Part shown: piece by piece, positions 44,351-52,758 of the stretch
How positions within the stretch are numbered: the first letter of the stretch is position 1
Layout: every line of letters begins with the position of its first letter
Assembly (NCBI RefSeq): GCF_029892045.1
Contig: NZ_CP120367.1
Span: 62,001 to 126,000 of the forward strand
Direction of reading: 5' to 3'
DNA from: Sinorhizobium numidicum
GTDB lineage: Bacteria; Pseudomonadota; Alphaproteobacteria; Rhizobiales; Rhizobiaceae
DNA: 64,000 bases
Notes under the pieces: model-generated
Databases searched by the model: none
Told to the model about the DNA's origin: nothing
What the model saw: the letters and a program-made list of their open reading frames with translations, nothing else
Position numbers and translations under genes: made by a program

Positions 44351-44633
44351 CAGATAAGCTCGTTGGCGGGTTTTTGGCTGCGTTTCCCCCTTTGCATGAA
44401 TGGCATTGCTGCGATTCTAGACTCCAGGATCTGCAGTTCGAATCCTTTCAAGGCGAGGGATAGGAGCCGACATCCCGGCTGGGCGGCGTATCGCCGGCTT
44501 CCGATCGTCTCAGTCGGGTGGAATCCGGAAATTCGCAGCAAAAGTGCCAAATGGCTGCTTTGCGCCAAACAACGGACCGGTCGAATGAATTGCTTGTCTG
44601 ATCGCGGCGTCTGCGGTTCGACTTGATTCATAT
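44351..44633. other. Spacer between the nucleotidyltransferase gene and the IS1111-type element
   Basis: About 280 bases. No motif-bearing frame is present. It ends at the left terminal repeat of the IS element. Confidence 0.4.
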
Positions 44634-45970
44634 GTGGACGCCCCTATGGCAAGGGCCTTTTGTCGGGGATGGTTTGATCGGTTGCTTTCATATGTCCGGC
44701 CTGTTTGTGCGGCGTAGAGTTTGACCGCTGGCCCTGATGGAAATCCGCCGGTGAGGTCCCTGATCAAGCTGGCGCGCTTTTGAAGCGCATTGAATCAGAC
44801 GGGTTGGCCTCACCATTGGCTCGATCGTTACACATCATCGACTGCCGTTACCAATTCGGGTTGTCTGGGATCGAACTCAGGCCGTCAGCTCATGAGCCCT
44901 ATAAGCTTCCTTTCGGGTCAGTACGACCCATGCGATCCGCGCGAGCTTGTTGGCGAGCGCGACGGAGACGAGCCTGAACGGCTTTTTCTCCAAGAGCTTT
45001 CTGATCCAATTCGCCATGGGTGTTGCCTTGTCCTTCGTGTGACGGATGACGGCGGTAGCACCGACAACCAGCAATCGGCGCAAATATCGGTCTCCTTGCT
45101 TGGAGATGCCACCGAGCTGGGTTTTGCCCCCTGTCGAATGCTGTTGCGGCGTCAGGCCGAGCCAAGCGGCAAATTGCCGACCTGAACGGAATTGATCGGG
45201 ATCGGTGACGGTGGCAGCAACAGCCGTGGCCGTGACTACGCCGAGGCCGGGGATCGCTGCGAGCCTACGACTGGCTTCGCTGTCGACATGCCAAGCGTGA
45301 AGTTGCTGATCCAGCACCGCAATCTCATCGGTAAACACCATGATCTGCCGGATCAGAATATCCAGCGAAGTGCGTGCATAAGAAGGTAGGCCGTCCTCAT
45401 CGGACAGCGCTTGCTGCGCCAGCTTGGCCAGATTGGCAATGCCGGGATTGGCGACAAGGCCGAATTCTGCCAAATGCGCCCGCAGCGCATTTGCGACCAT
45501 GGTGCGCTGGCGAACGAGCAGCGCTCGCGCGCGGTGGGTCATGAGAATGCCCTGCTGCTCCACCGTCTTCACAGGCACGAACCGCATCGTCGGGCGCTGC
45601 ACGGCTTCGCAGATTGCTTCGGCATCCAGCGCGTCGCTCTTGCCACGCTTGACATAGGCCTTCACATAGGACGGCGGGATGAGCCGGACCTCGTGCCCCA
45701 TCGCCGCGAGCGTGCGAGCCCAATGATGCGCTGTTCCGCACGCCTCCATCCCGATCAGGCATGATGGTAGCTTTGAGAAGAAGGGCAGCATCTGCTTCCG
45801 ATGCAACCGCTTCACGAGCACGGTGTTGCCTGTCTCGTCGATGCCATGCGCCTGAAACACGCTCTTGGCCAGGTCCAATCCCATGATCGTGATCTTCATC
45901 GTGAATGCTCCTCTTGCTGCTTCGGATGACAGGTCGGCATCATAGCCGCAGCCGGTGCGGGGGCGTCCAC
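44634..45970 (-). mobile_element. IS110/IS1111-type insertion sequence
   Basis: Inverted repeats GTGGACGCCCC (44634-44644) and GGGGCGTCCAC (45960-45970) bracket one intact transposase gene. Short inverted repeats of this kind are typical of the IS1111 subgroup and absent in classical IS110. The 240 bases between the left repeat and the gene are non-coding. The intact gene suggests recent activity, in contrast to the three decayed IS110 copies in the window. Confidence 0.78.
44877..45899 (-). CDS. IS110/IS1111-family transposase, intact
   Basis: A 340-residue DEDD transposase. The N-terminal RuvC-like domain starts TIMGLDLAKSVFQAHGIDE with the first Asp, and continues through LIGMEACGTAHHWARTL and GKSDALDAEAICEAV with the remaining acids. 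The C-terminal transposase_20 domain has AAIPGLGVVTATAVAATV and FAAWLGLTPQQHSTGGK, with the conserved Ser region. The protein is full length with no shift. It shares its C-terminal style with the deleted element at 20.9 kb but is a different subgroup. Confidence 0.95.
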   Translation of the reverse strand: MKITIMGLDLAKSVFQAHGIDETGNTVLVKRLHRKQMLPFFSKLPSCLIGMEACGTAHHWARTLAAMGHEVRLIPPSYVKAYVKRGKSDALDAEAICEAVQRPTMRFVPVKTVEQQGILMTHRARALLVRQRTMVANALRAHLAEFGLVANPGIANLAKLAQQALSDEDGLPSYARTSLDILIRQIMVFTDEIAVLDQQLHAWHVDSEASRRLAAIPGLGVVTATAVAATVTDPDQFRSGRQFAAWLGLTPQQHSTGGKTQLGGISKQGDRYLRRLLVVGATAVIRHTKDKATPMANWIRKLLEKKPFRLVSVALANKLARIAWVVLTRKEAYRAHELTA

Positions 45971-46361
45971 ATCATCAAGCCGACCAGTCGAACGGGTCTG
46001 TTATGATGGGACTTCGCGACGGAGCGATTGAAACTGATGCGGCGACATGTCGGTTCCGCCCGAATATCGCTGCCAGGAATGTTGCACGAGCCTATTCAGG
46101 GTGAACGATCCACATCTCGGGTCGCGATCGCATCAAAGGGTGTTGGGCAGAAGGTTGTGCCGGTCGTGGTGGTTTCGACGGTCAATGTTCCATCGATGGT
46201 CACCAGTTCCGTCCTGCACGTCGCCGTGAGGCGCCTGATGTTTGCGGATCGAAGGCCGATCGATGGGACCGCTTTCATCGAGGCCTTTTGACCGCGGCAA
46301 TATCTCGCGCCGTGCGGACAGCGCACCCGCATAGGTGCATTCGTCAGGCCGCCGATTGCCC
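45971..46361. other. Spacer with no supported gene
   Basis: About 390 bases between the IS element and the broken depolymerase gene. Frames on both strands overlap each other and show no recognised motif. Confidence 0.4.
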
Positions 46362-47400
46362 TCATTCCTGCTCATCGAGGAAGAACCGCACCATTTGGGA
46401 ACAGGCATCCGGACCATGCGGATCTGTATACGATCCAGCGGAATGGCCGCCGGACCAGGCATGGCCAGCACCGTCCACCAACCAATATTCGACCGCCGGC
46501 CTTCCCGCGGTGTCCACGACAATGGTTCTTGCATAGGTCCGGCTGGGGGATCGGCCGGATTCCTTCCGGACGGTCCATCCCGCGCCAGTTGGCGTTGCCG
46601 CCGCGACGATTCGATCCGCATTGGAGGGATGTACCGTCCGATCCGCACTTCCTTGAAAGACGATCGTCCGGAGCCGGTGCCCATTGGCGAGCCGCTTCGG
46701 ACTGGATGCAAGACCGCCTTCGCCGCGCATCGCGGAGAAAGCTGATATGACGTCGTTGGCCGACGCGTAGGCCAGGCCGGAATGAATCCCCGCGGCCGAA
46801 TAGATCGGGATAGATCTCGCCCATGACCGCCGCCATTGCGCCCCCTGCTGATAGGCCTGCCACGAAGACTCGGCTGCGATCGAGGCCAAATTCCGACATG
46901 ACCTCCATCGTAATTCCTGCAATGATCGAGGGTCCCCCGTCGTCGCGCATCTGGTCGACGGGTCTGAACAGTTCCAACAGGACGACGCATTGTTAGCCCC
47001 GCTTTGACGGGGATAGGCAACCGCCAGGCCATGCGTCTCGGCCACCGCGTTCATGCCGGTTCCTGCAGCAAAGTCTTCGGGATCCTGCTTGCAGCCATGA
47101 AGCATGATGACAAGGCCGCGCGGCCGATCGGGTGCGGATGCGGGAACGTAGAGCCTGTAGGTTCGTGAGCCGCGGTGCAGGTAAAGGATCGCGCCAGGAA
47201 CTGTGCCCCGTCCGGCACGACTGGCGGGACCTGTTTTGCCAGTCCCGGCAGGTCGACGCCGTGTAGCGATCCAAAAAACGCCCTCGGCGCGTCTGAGACG
47301 AAGCCGATGTCTCATATCGGCAAGGTCCCCGAGACGAATACCTTCAGGGCGATGGCGATGACCCAAGCGGTGATGCCGCAGGTCCGCGACTAGATCCGCT
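46362..47400 (-). pseudogene. Broken polyhydroxybutyrate depolymerase-type esterase
   Basis: Pieces of an LpqC/PHB-depolymerase-like esterase lie in several frames. RTYRLYVPASAP, GLVIMLHGCKQDPEDFAAGTG and MNAVAETHGLAVAYP are in one frame. [20 protein letters not shown], with the GxSxG nucleophile elbow, is in another. [20 protein letters not shown] and [16 protein letters not shown], with the catalytic His, return in the first. At least three shifts are needed to connect them, and the N-terminus is also out of frame (HGVDLPGLAKQVPPVVPDG). It is inactive. Confidence 0.85.
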
Positions 47401-47493
47401 GTTGTCGTCAATGTGACCTCCAGCGTCGCGCTTGCCTCTATGCCATTCGCCTCGGCCTATACCGCGAGCAAGTTGGCCATTGAGGGATTTACG
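47395..47493 (+). pseudogene. Internal fragment of a short-chain dehydrogenase/reductase
   Basis: Thirty codons read VVVNVTSSVALASMPFASAY, TASKLAIEGFT. This is the active-site block of SDR enzymes, with the catalytic Ser strand and the YxxxK motif (YTASK). Nothing before or after it continues the fold. It is a short relic inserted between the broken depolymerase and the next gene. Confidence 0.65.
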
Positions 47494-47635
47494 CCCACGA
47501 CCGATGAATGGACGGAGGTGCTCGTCAAAGAAAGGGTGAGCAATTTTGTTACCACTCTGCTGATCTCGTTTACGTATGACCGAGCCTGACGCAACACATG
47601 ATGGCGTTGTCCTACCAAGAGAGTGCGAGCTGAAC

Positions 47636-47947
47636 TCAGTCCTCAGCGCGATCGGACTTGATAAACCAGGGGAACCAACTCGACGGTCTCGGCTCAATAA
47701 GCGAGGCTTCGCTCCTTGGTTCCCCTTCAAGAGAACGAATGTCGCGCAGAGCTTCGCGAAGCGCCTGCCCTTGAGGATGATCGCCGGCAACCTCAAGAAA
47801 GCCGGATATCGACCATCTCGTCTCGGTACCACCAGAGGCGATGTTAGCGCGATGGATGACAATATGCTCGCCCGCAGCCCGATCATGCTCGAGAAACCAC
47901 TTGTCGCCATTCGAGCTCTCTGCAAATTCCTTCGGTCCTTCTAGCAT
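47636..47947 (-). CDS. Small hypothetical protein
   Basis: A 103-residue protein with GAGGAG well placed before the ATG. The N-terminal part (KEFAESSNGDKWFLEHDRAA, GEHIVIHRANIASGG) is beta-rich. The middle has FLEVAGDHPQGQALREALRD, and the end is basic and Pro-rich. It resembles short conserved rhizobial hypotheticals in size and style. No domain is named. It is a single gene. Confidence 0.6.
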   Translation of the reverse strand: MLEGPKEFAESSNGDKWFLEHDRAAGEHIVIHRANIASGGTETRWSISGFLEVAGDHPQGQALREALRDIRSLEGEPRSEASLIEPRPSSWFPWFIKSDRAED

Positions 47948-48207
47948 TCTCGGCTCCTCACATCGCGGATGAAGATCTTGATCACAGCATCATTTTTGAT
48001 AGGGGCAGGCTCTACATGCTGGTTACCGGGGACCGCAAACAGTTCGTCAAGCTTAAATTCACCCCTTTGCCCGATGGAAATGGGCCCGATGGCAGCGAGC
48101 TTTTCGAGGGGCAAAATATATCACGGGTGATATCCCTCGCATTACAGAACTCAGGCATATTTGCACCTTCACTGCCGAAAAGGCAGTTCGTTCAAAGGAC
48201 CTGGGGC

Positions 48208-48381
48208 ATGTCCATCTTAATCAGCATCATAATCAGCAGCCTGATCACTGGCCTTGTCATCGCCCTGCTGCTGTACCTCGTGCAAAAACTGCCGATTGAC
48301 TCGACGATGAAGCAGATGGCTCAGATCGTCGTTGTAGTCGTCGGCGTAATTTCGTTGCTCAGCTATCGGGACGTAAACTGA
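48208..48381 (+). CDS. Thivi_2564-type small membrane protein
   Basis: A 57-residue protein, almost all hydrophobic: MSILISIIISSLITGLVIAL, LLYLVQKLPIDSTMKQMAQI, VVVVVGVISLLSYRDVN. Two helices with a short polar loop containing KLPIDS match a conserved small bacterial membrane-protein group (Thivi_2564 type). The start chosen is preceded by AAAGGA; a frame extending 64 codons further upstream has unlike composition and is probably not translated. The function is unknown. Confidence 0.75.
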   Translation: MSILISIIISSLITGLVIALLLYLVQKLPIDSTMKQMAQIVVVVVGVISLLSYRDVN

Positions 48382-48535
48382 AGGGCGCGGGGCTGCCCGT
48401 ACTCCCAGCCGCCACTTGAAATTCAAATGTCAACAATTGATCCGACTTCTGCGCAGGCACAAGAGGGCAGGGTCAGCCGGGGTTGAGATGCGCGAAAGGT
48501 CCAAAACACTGCTGAGCCGGCTCGCTAGAGCCGTG

Positions 48536-48916
48536 CTAGATCATCTCATTCCGGTCCTTGGTCGCTTTTGCCCGCCGTCTCGTGCCGTCCGAGTCATTGC
48601 TACTCCCGCCCGGAATTTTGCTGCGCGGCGGTTGTTCGATTGCGCTGCCTTCATTATCCCATTCTTCAAGTGAATCCCTCCTCCGCGCCGCGGACTTACG
48701 ATCTGGGGTGACTACGTCGAAACCCGCCAACGCTGCTTCGCTGATGATGGCATCCATGAGGTCGATATCCGAAATATCCAGATCAGGGAAAACGCGCCGC
48801 ACTGCGCCAAGGGCTTCAGAGGTCGCAAGCGGCCGGGCTTCTTTTTGACATGCGCTCAGAAACGCGCTGATAGCCGCGCGCACCTCAGGCGATATCTCGC
48901 GGGAGTGCTTTCTCAT
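48536..48916 (-). CDS. Small hypothetical protein with charged C-terminus
   Basis: A 126-residue protein. The initiator ATG at 48916 lies five bases from GGGAGG (the longer frame adds seven codons). The N-terminal 60 residues are helical (EISPEVRAAISAFLSACQKE) and continue VFPDLDISDIDLMDAIISEA, then GFDVVTP. The C-terminal third is charged and probably disordered (RSKIPGGSSNDSDGTRRRAK). No family recognised. It stands alone, in the field of short genes at 48-51 kb. Confidence 0.6.
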   Translation of the reverse strand: MRKHSREISPEVRAAISAFLSACQKEARPLATSEALGAVRRVFPDLDISDIDLMDAIISEAALAGFDVVTPDRKSAARRRDSLEEWDNEGSAIEQPPRSKIPGGSSNDSDGTRRRAKATKDRNEMI

Positions 48917-49191
48917 CATCACCTCCCAGTGCATCAACGCTCTTAATCTAAACGGTGCCCGCGTCTCAATGTTCCTGATTTCTCGCGAACACGCCGCCGG
49001 ACGACGGCAAACCGGACAAAGTGCTGACAGTCGCCCAGGAACTCCCAGTGCCGGAGTTGCCGGATGATTGCCTCACCGCCGGCGCGCCGATGTTCTTGAT
49101 GAAGACCGAGAGAACCGAGCCGGTCGTCACGAGGATTACAACCTGTGCCTGCGTTCGAGCTTAGTAGAGCGATGCGCGCATGATCAGAAGA

Positions 49192-49314
49192 CTACAGGAT
49201 GCGTCCGAACAGGACGGAATAGACAACCACTGCAATCGCCAGAGTCAAGGCAAGCGATACCAACAGGCGCGTAAAATCGTAGGTATAGAAGCGGGCGGGA
49301 ATGAGATTTTTCAT
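49192..49314 (-). CDS. Tiny single-pass membrane protein (40 residues)
   Basis: A 40-codon gene reading MKNLIPARFYTYDFTRLLVS, then LALTLAIAVVVYSVLFGRIL. A polar, basic N-terminus precedes one membrane helix. AGGA lies eight bases upstream of the ATG. It follows the 113-residue membrane gene on the same strand by 55 bases, so they are probably co-transcribed. It is too short for usual gene callers; composition and ribosome-binding site support it. Confidence 0.6.
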   Translation of the reverse strand: MKNLIPARFYTYDFTRLLVSLALTLAIAVVVYSVLFGRIL

Positions 49315-49369
49315 TGCGAGTTCCTAAGTTTCGTTTGGTCGAGATGCCCAAGTGCCGGATCACCGCGCC

Positions 49370-49711
49370 TCAAGACAGTGAGCGACTGCAACTCGTGCTG
49401 ACCCTGCCGAGGATGTCCGCTGGAACTTGGATATCGGTCATAATGTTTGCTACGAGTTCGTCGCGCTTCGCACGATTGTCGTAGCCCTTAAGTGCTGCGA
49501 GGTCGGTGCTGCTGGCAGTTGCCATTCGCCCTGCCGCACTTGAACAGATGCCCGCAAGCGCAGTCACTCTGGCCTCCTCGGCCGCCTGGGTGCTGGCGGT
49601 CGTGGTGGTAATCCATCCAGCATTGAATCCGATGATCGGCGCTGCGAAAAGTCCTACGACTAGACCGATCGCGTAGGGTTTGGTCCGCTCAAGGACTTGA
49701 TCGAATGTCAT
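49370..49711 (-). CDS. Small membrane-anchored hypothetical protein
   Basis: A 113-residue protein. An N-terminal helix (KPYAIGLVVGLFAAPIIGFN) leads to a Thr/Ala-rich stalk (ITTTTASTQAAEEARV) and a small helical domain with two Cys (GICSSAAGRMATAS, STSCSRSLS) that could form a disulphide if periplasmic. It is probably anchored in the inner membrane facing out. It forms a unit with the 40-residue gene downstream. The family was not recognised, although proteins of this pattern are common in rhizobia. Confidence 0.65.
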   Translation of the reverse strand: MTFDQVLERTKPYAIGLVVGLFAAPIIGFNAGWITTTTASTQAAEEARVTALAGICSSAAGRMATASSTDLAALKGYDNRAKRDELVANIMTDIQVPADILGRVSTSCSRSLS

Positions 49712-50234
49712 GATTTCATCCCCTCTAATCAGGTTGATTATCGGGATCGTTGCGGGCCCGTGCTCGGACCAGGAGCCACTGGCAATCCGGATTTGTTACG
49801 GTGCGCCCTAAAAGAGTTAAAGTAAACACTAATTCAACTGTTCACCCGAGAATACGTTTCAACTAGTGATCGCAGAAAATCTGGGGTGGGTGGTGAAAAA
49901 ATCAGCCCTCTTATATTTAAAGAATCTAAGCATTGTTTTTTGAATAGGCATTATTTTACTTAAAAAAAACATAGTAAAACCACATTCAAGGCCCACGAAA
50001 ATTGTGATGGTTTTTGAAGCCCCACTTGCTTTTTGCTTCATCAGAGGCGATGCACCAAACGCACCGATCTCGATTCCGCTTATCGAAGTGCGGGCCCGCT
50101 GTGCGGGCTTGGTCCAATGAGGCTGTAGCGACAGGAGCTGGTCCGCGCTGCAATTGGCGCCGAACCGCCTCATCCTGGCTGAACTCGCGCCCACGTACGC
50201 CACAGAAAAGTACGCCATAGAAAAGGAGGGCAAC
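49712..50234. other. AT-rich divergent spacer
   Basis: About 520 bases, very AT-rich between 49800 and 50000 (runs of A and T around 49935-49970). This unlike-neighbour composition fits a promoter zone or foreign insert. A 125-codon frame on the - strand (49859-50236) has no motif and overlaps the start of the next gene. No gene is called. Confidence 0.5.
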
Positions 50235-50522
50235 ATGTTTGCCCGGACGACACATCGAACAGTCCATTTCGATCTACCATTCTGGATGCCTGACCTCGGT
50301 GAGATGGTGGCTCCTGGCGACTACCAGGTCGATGAAGACGAGGAATTGATCGAGGGCATCTCCTGGCTCGCCTATCGCCGTGTGGCGACCTTTATCAAGC
50401 TACCTGCCACGGCCGAGAACAAATACCGAATGCGTCTGATAGCGATCGATTCTAAGGAGCTTGAACGCCTGATAGCAGTCGATCGCCACGAAGCCGCAAT
50501 CTCGCCGTCACCCGAACGATAA
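50235..50522 (+). CDS. Small hypothetical protein, first of a four-gene run
   Basis: A 95-residue protein with AAGGAGG eight bases before the ATG. It reads HFDLPFWMPDLGEMVAPGDY, then DEEELIEG-like acidic sequence (seen as VDEDEELIEGISWLAYRRV) and FIKLPATAENKYRMRLIAID. The alternating hydrophobic pattern suggests a small beta-barrel domain. It is followed after 12 bases by the next small gene. The family was not recognised with certainty, but its form is typical of rhizobial accessory genes. Confidence 0.65.
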   Translation: MFARTTHRTVHFDLPFWMPDLGEMVAPGDYQVDEDEELIEGISWLAYRRVATFIKLPATAENKYRMRLIAIDSKELERLIAVDRHEAAISPSPER

Positions 50523-50534
50523 AGGCAACATTCA

Positions 50535-50753
50535 ATGCGTCGCCATCGATTCCCGATCGGCTTGTCAGTGCGCCTTAAAGATCGCGCAAATATTTCACCC
50601 CGCGCGGCCGAAACCTATCGCATCACTGCCAAGCTCCCTTTGAGAGACGACTCGCCCCAGTATCGCATGCGCAATGATGAACTCGGTCAAGAGCGCGTGA
50701 GCAACGAAGATAATCTGGAGCCGATTGAACGGGGCCTGACGCCCAATAACTGA
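50535..50753 (+). CDS. Small hypothetical protein (72 residues)
   Basis: A 72-codon gene, 12 bases after the preceding one. It is basic at the N-terminus (RRHRFPIGLSVRLKDRANIS) and contains PRAAETYRITAKLPLRDDSP, then QYRMRNDELGQERVSNEDNL. The pattern resembles a compact beta-rich domain with a polar tail. No function is known. Its tight spacing supports co-transcription with its neighbours. Confidence 0.55.
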   Translation: MRRHRFPIGLSVRLKDRANISPRAAETYRITAKLPLRDDSPQYRMRNDELGQERVSNEDNLEPIERGLTPNN

Positions 50754-50801
50754 GAACCGTACTAGTTGTGGCGCAGGCGACTGCCGCAAAATGAGCTGCT
50801 G

Positions 50802-51050
50802 ATGAAAAGCAAACACGAAGAGCACGCGCTCGCCATCAGCGCTTGGGAATCCGAAGGGGGCGCGCCGAACAGATCCGGACAGCGCGATCAGTACGGCCGC
50901 CGTTTCGACGGAGACGGAACCTATACGATCTATCACCTCTTCACGGGAGAGACTGCAGAGGTCGGCCCCTGGAAGATGGAAGGGCTCAGCCCCAAAAATG
51001 CAGGGCGGGCGCTGCGTATTCTCAATAACCCACCAGAGGCTACAGTCTAG
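50802..51050 (+). CDS. Small hypothetical protein (82 residues)
   Basis: An 82-residue protein starting MKSKHEEHALAISAWESEGG. The centre reads DGTYTIYHLFTGETAEVGPW, a beta-rich stretch, followed by KNAGRALRILNNPPE. A start twelve codons earlier is possible but gives unlikely sequence. It is the third gene of the run at 50.2-51.3 kb. No family is recognised. Confidence 0.5.
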   Translation: MKSKHEEHALAISAWESEGGAPNRSGQRDQYGRRFDGDGTYTIYHLFTGETAEVGPWKMEGLSPKNAGRALRILNNPPEATV

Positions 51051-51053
51051 GCG

Positions 51054-51320
51054 ATGCGCGGATATCCGAGCGATATAGTTGCGGCGCTGAGTGAGGCGGA
51101 AGTGAACGCTCTTCGGTGCGTATACGAGATCGTTTGCACCGAGTTCGGAATTCCTCGAAACGGAAAACAGGCTCAGCGGCTTGCGAACTGTCTGCTGGCG
51201 GACTTTCGGCGTTATCCGTTGAACGAAGAGACGCTGCTCTTGGCCGCGCGGGCATTCTGCCGGGATCCAACGAGAGAGCCAACCGGAAGGGGCAACTCGT
51301 TCAGCGAGGCAACAAACTAA
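51054..51320 (+). CDS. Small helical hypothetical protein (88 residues)
   Basis: An 88-residue protein starting three bases after the preceding stop codon. It is rich in helix-formers: DIVAALSEAEVNALRCVYEI, GKQAQRLANCLLADFRRYPL and NEETLLLAARAFCRDP. The layout of two or three amphipathic helices suggests a small DNA- or protein-binding domain. It closes the run of small genes and precedes a possible terminator at 51498. Confidence 0.55.
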   Translation: MRGYPSDIVAALSEAEVNALRCVYEIVCTEFGIPRNGKQAQRLANCLLADFRRYPLNEETLLLAARAFCRDPTREPTGRGNSFSEATN

Positions 51321-51951
51321 AAACGAAGTGTTGAAATTGGATGTTGCAGCTTCGGACACCGCTTCAGGCCGGTTGAAATCCCAAATCCCTCTATCTTGGC
51401 CATCGACGCAGTTGTCTATTTCACGTTTTACGGCGTGTTCTGGTAGTGGAGCGAGGCCGTTTCTGGACGCTTGATCCGATCCTAGAACAGAGCAAAACCC
51501 GCCGAACAGCGGGCTTCACTATGGCAAGATTAATTTCAAACTTTTAACAGGGTCTTCTTAAAGCGGGATCGTGCGCCATCCCGTTGCACGAGTCCGGTAA
51601 CATTTCGGGGGTTTCGAACGTAGGCGACATTTAGGCGATCCCGCCCGATGGATTTCTTGTTGCCTGGCATTCGCTCCCTCCCTGTTGGCCGGGATATCGC
51701 CGGCTCAGGAAGGCGGCGCTTTCCTTTTCAGCTTGAAGGAAGGAGCGACGCCCCAAGGTCGCCGCGCCTAAATAGCGGCGGCATTCCGGAGGTCGACAAT
51801 GGGTCGAACTTTCCGGTTCCCATCCGTCTTGGACGGTGGAAACAAGAAGTCCAACGCGAATGGTGGAACAGCCGCATGGCGATCAGAAGAATCATCCGGC
51901 GGATTCCCATCCTGCTGCGAAAAAAGGGCAGCGCTCGCCGATGTCAGGTCA
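51321..51951. other. Spacer with a weak terminator, no supported gene
   Basis: About 630 bases downstream of the small-gene run. Several frames on both strands (for example 51648-52007 and 51768-52373) lack motifs and overlap. The only feature I can support is the hairpin at 51498-51513. Confidence 0.4.
51498..51513 (+). terminator. Weak hairpin terminator after the small-gene run
   Basis: CCCGC (51498-51502) pairs with GCGGG (51509-51513) across a 6-base loop and is followed by CTTCACTATG. The stem is short and the T-run poor, so it may only attenuate transcription. Confidence 0.35.
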
Positions 51952-52045
51952 ACGATCCCGCAAACCGCTCCGGCCATCGTTCGCGTTGGAAGACCTCGGC
52001 TATGTAGTCGATGAACACTCTCGTCTTGGAAGGCAACAAGGTCCA
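51952..52045 (-). pseudogene. C-terminal fragment of a LysR-type regulator
   Basis: Thirty codons read LLPSKTRVFIDYIAEVFQRE, RWPERFAGS. This is the terminal strand-helix of a LysR effector domain and resembles the tail at 5.8 kb (LLPSK ... DFIVEVFQRG). No upstream LysR sequence remains in frame. It is a short relic. Confidence 0.5.
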
Positions 52046-52758
52046 GTCTGCTGCGGCGCTCATATTCCAGCCGCCACGGCAGCGCATTTATGAAACGGAT
52101 CGAGTTCCTTGTGCAGCCTACGGCTCGAGCTGAACCTGGCGGCGTCGAGCAGGCAAAGAACGAAGGGATGCGAGAACGCAGAGCCGTCCGATGGTGGATC
52201 GCCGCAGTCTCGAAGATCAGATCAACATTAGGCCGTGACCGCAATTTTGTCGCCGCCCGCAGTGTATTGCTACCGTACTCATTTCTTGTGCGTCCGTTTT
52301 CCGGCGCCATTGCTGTCCTTCCGAATCGGGTGGACGTGTGACCGCTTAGGGTCGTTTTTTCGCGTTCACCCACCGTCGCAGAAGGGTGGGGAGCGGAAGC
52401 TCGGTGCGGACGCGCTTAACGGCGGCTTTGCGTGTCGAGGTGGACTTCCCGAGATCCGCGGATCGGGGGCTCCAGGGCCGTCCCGATGCGGCTTCGCCAA
52501 CCTGCATGCGGTGCGGTGGCCCTCCAGGACGGGCGCTGGCGTTGCCGGTCTCCTACCACAATCGGACTCCCGTGAGAGCTCCGAACGCTGTCAGGCGTAG
52601 TGGGAGCGATCATCGGGTAAACGGCGGCAGGATTCCGTTTCACCGTATTGTTCTGGCGGTTCACTGTGGCACATTGCGAATAGCTCTCCCATTAGCTCTA
52701 GGGATTTCAACCCATGGCCACTCGGCCATCCTGCCGTAAGCAGAGAAGAAGGAAATTC
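52046..52758. other. Spacer upstream of corA
   Basis: About 710 bases. An 83-codon frame (52090-52341) and others show no motif. The end (52740-52755, AGAAGAAGGAAATTC) is the ribosome-binding region of corA. No Mg2+-sensing leader could be identified by eye. Confidence 0.4.

Noticed and set aside
49859..50236. 125-codon - strand frame over the AT-rich spacer
   Set aside because: It lacks any domain and overlaps the well-supported start of the gene at 50235; the AT-rich composition explains its Phe/Lys-rich translation.
51768..52373. 201-codon - strand frame
   Set aside because: The only recognisable sequence in this stretch, a LysR tail, is in a different frame, so this frame is probably not translated.
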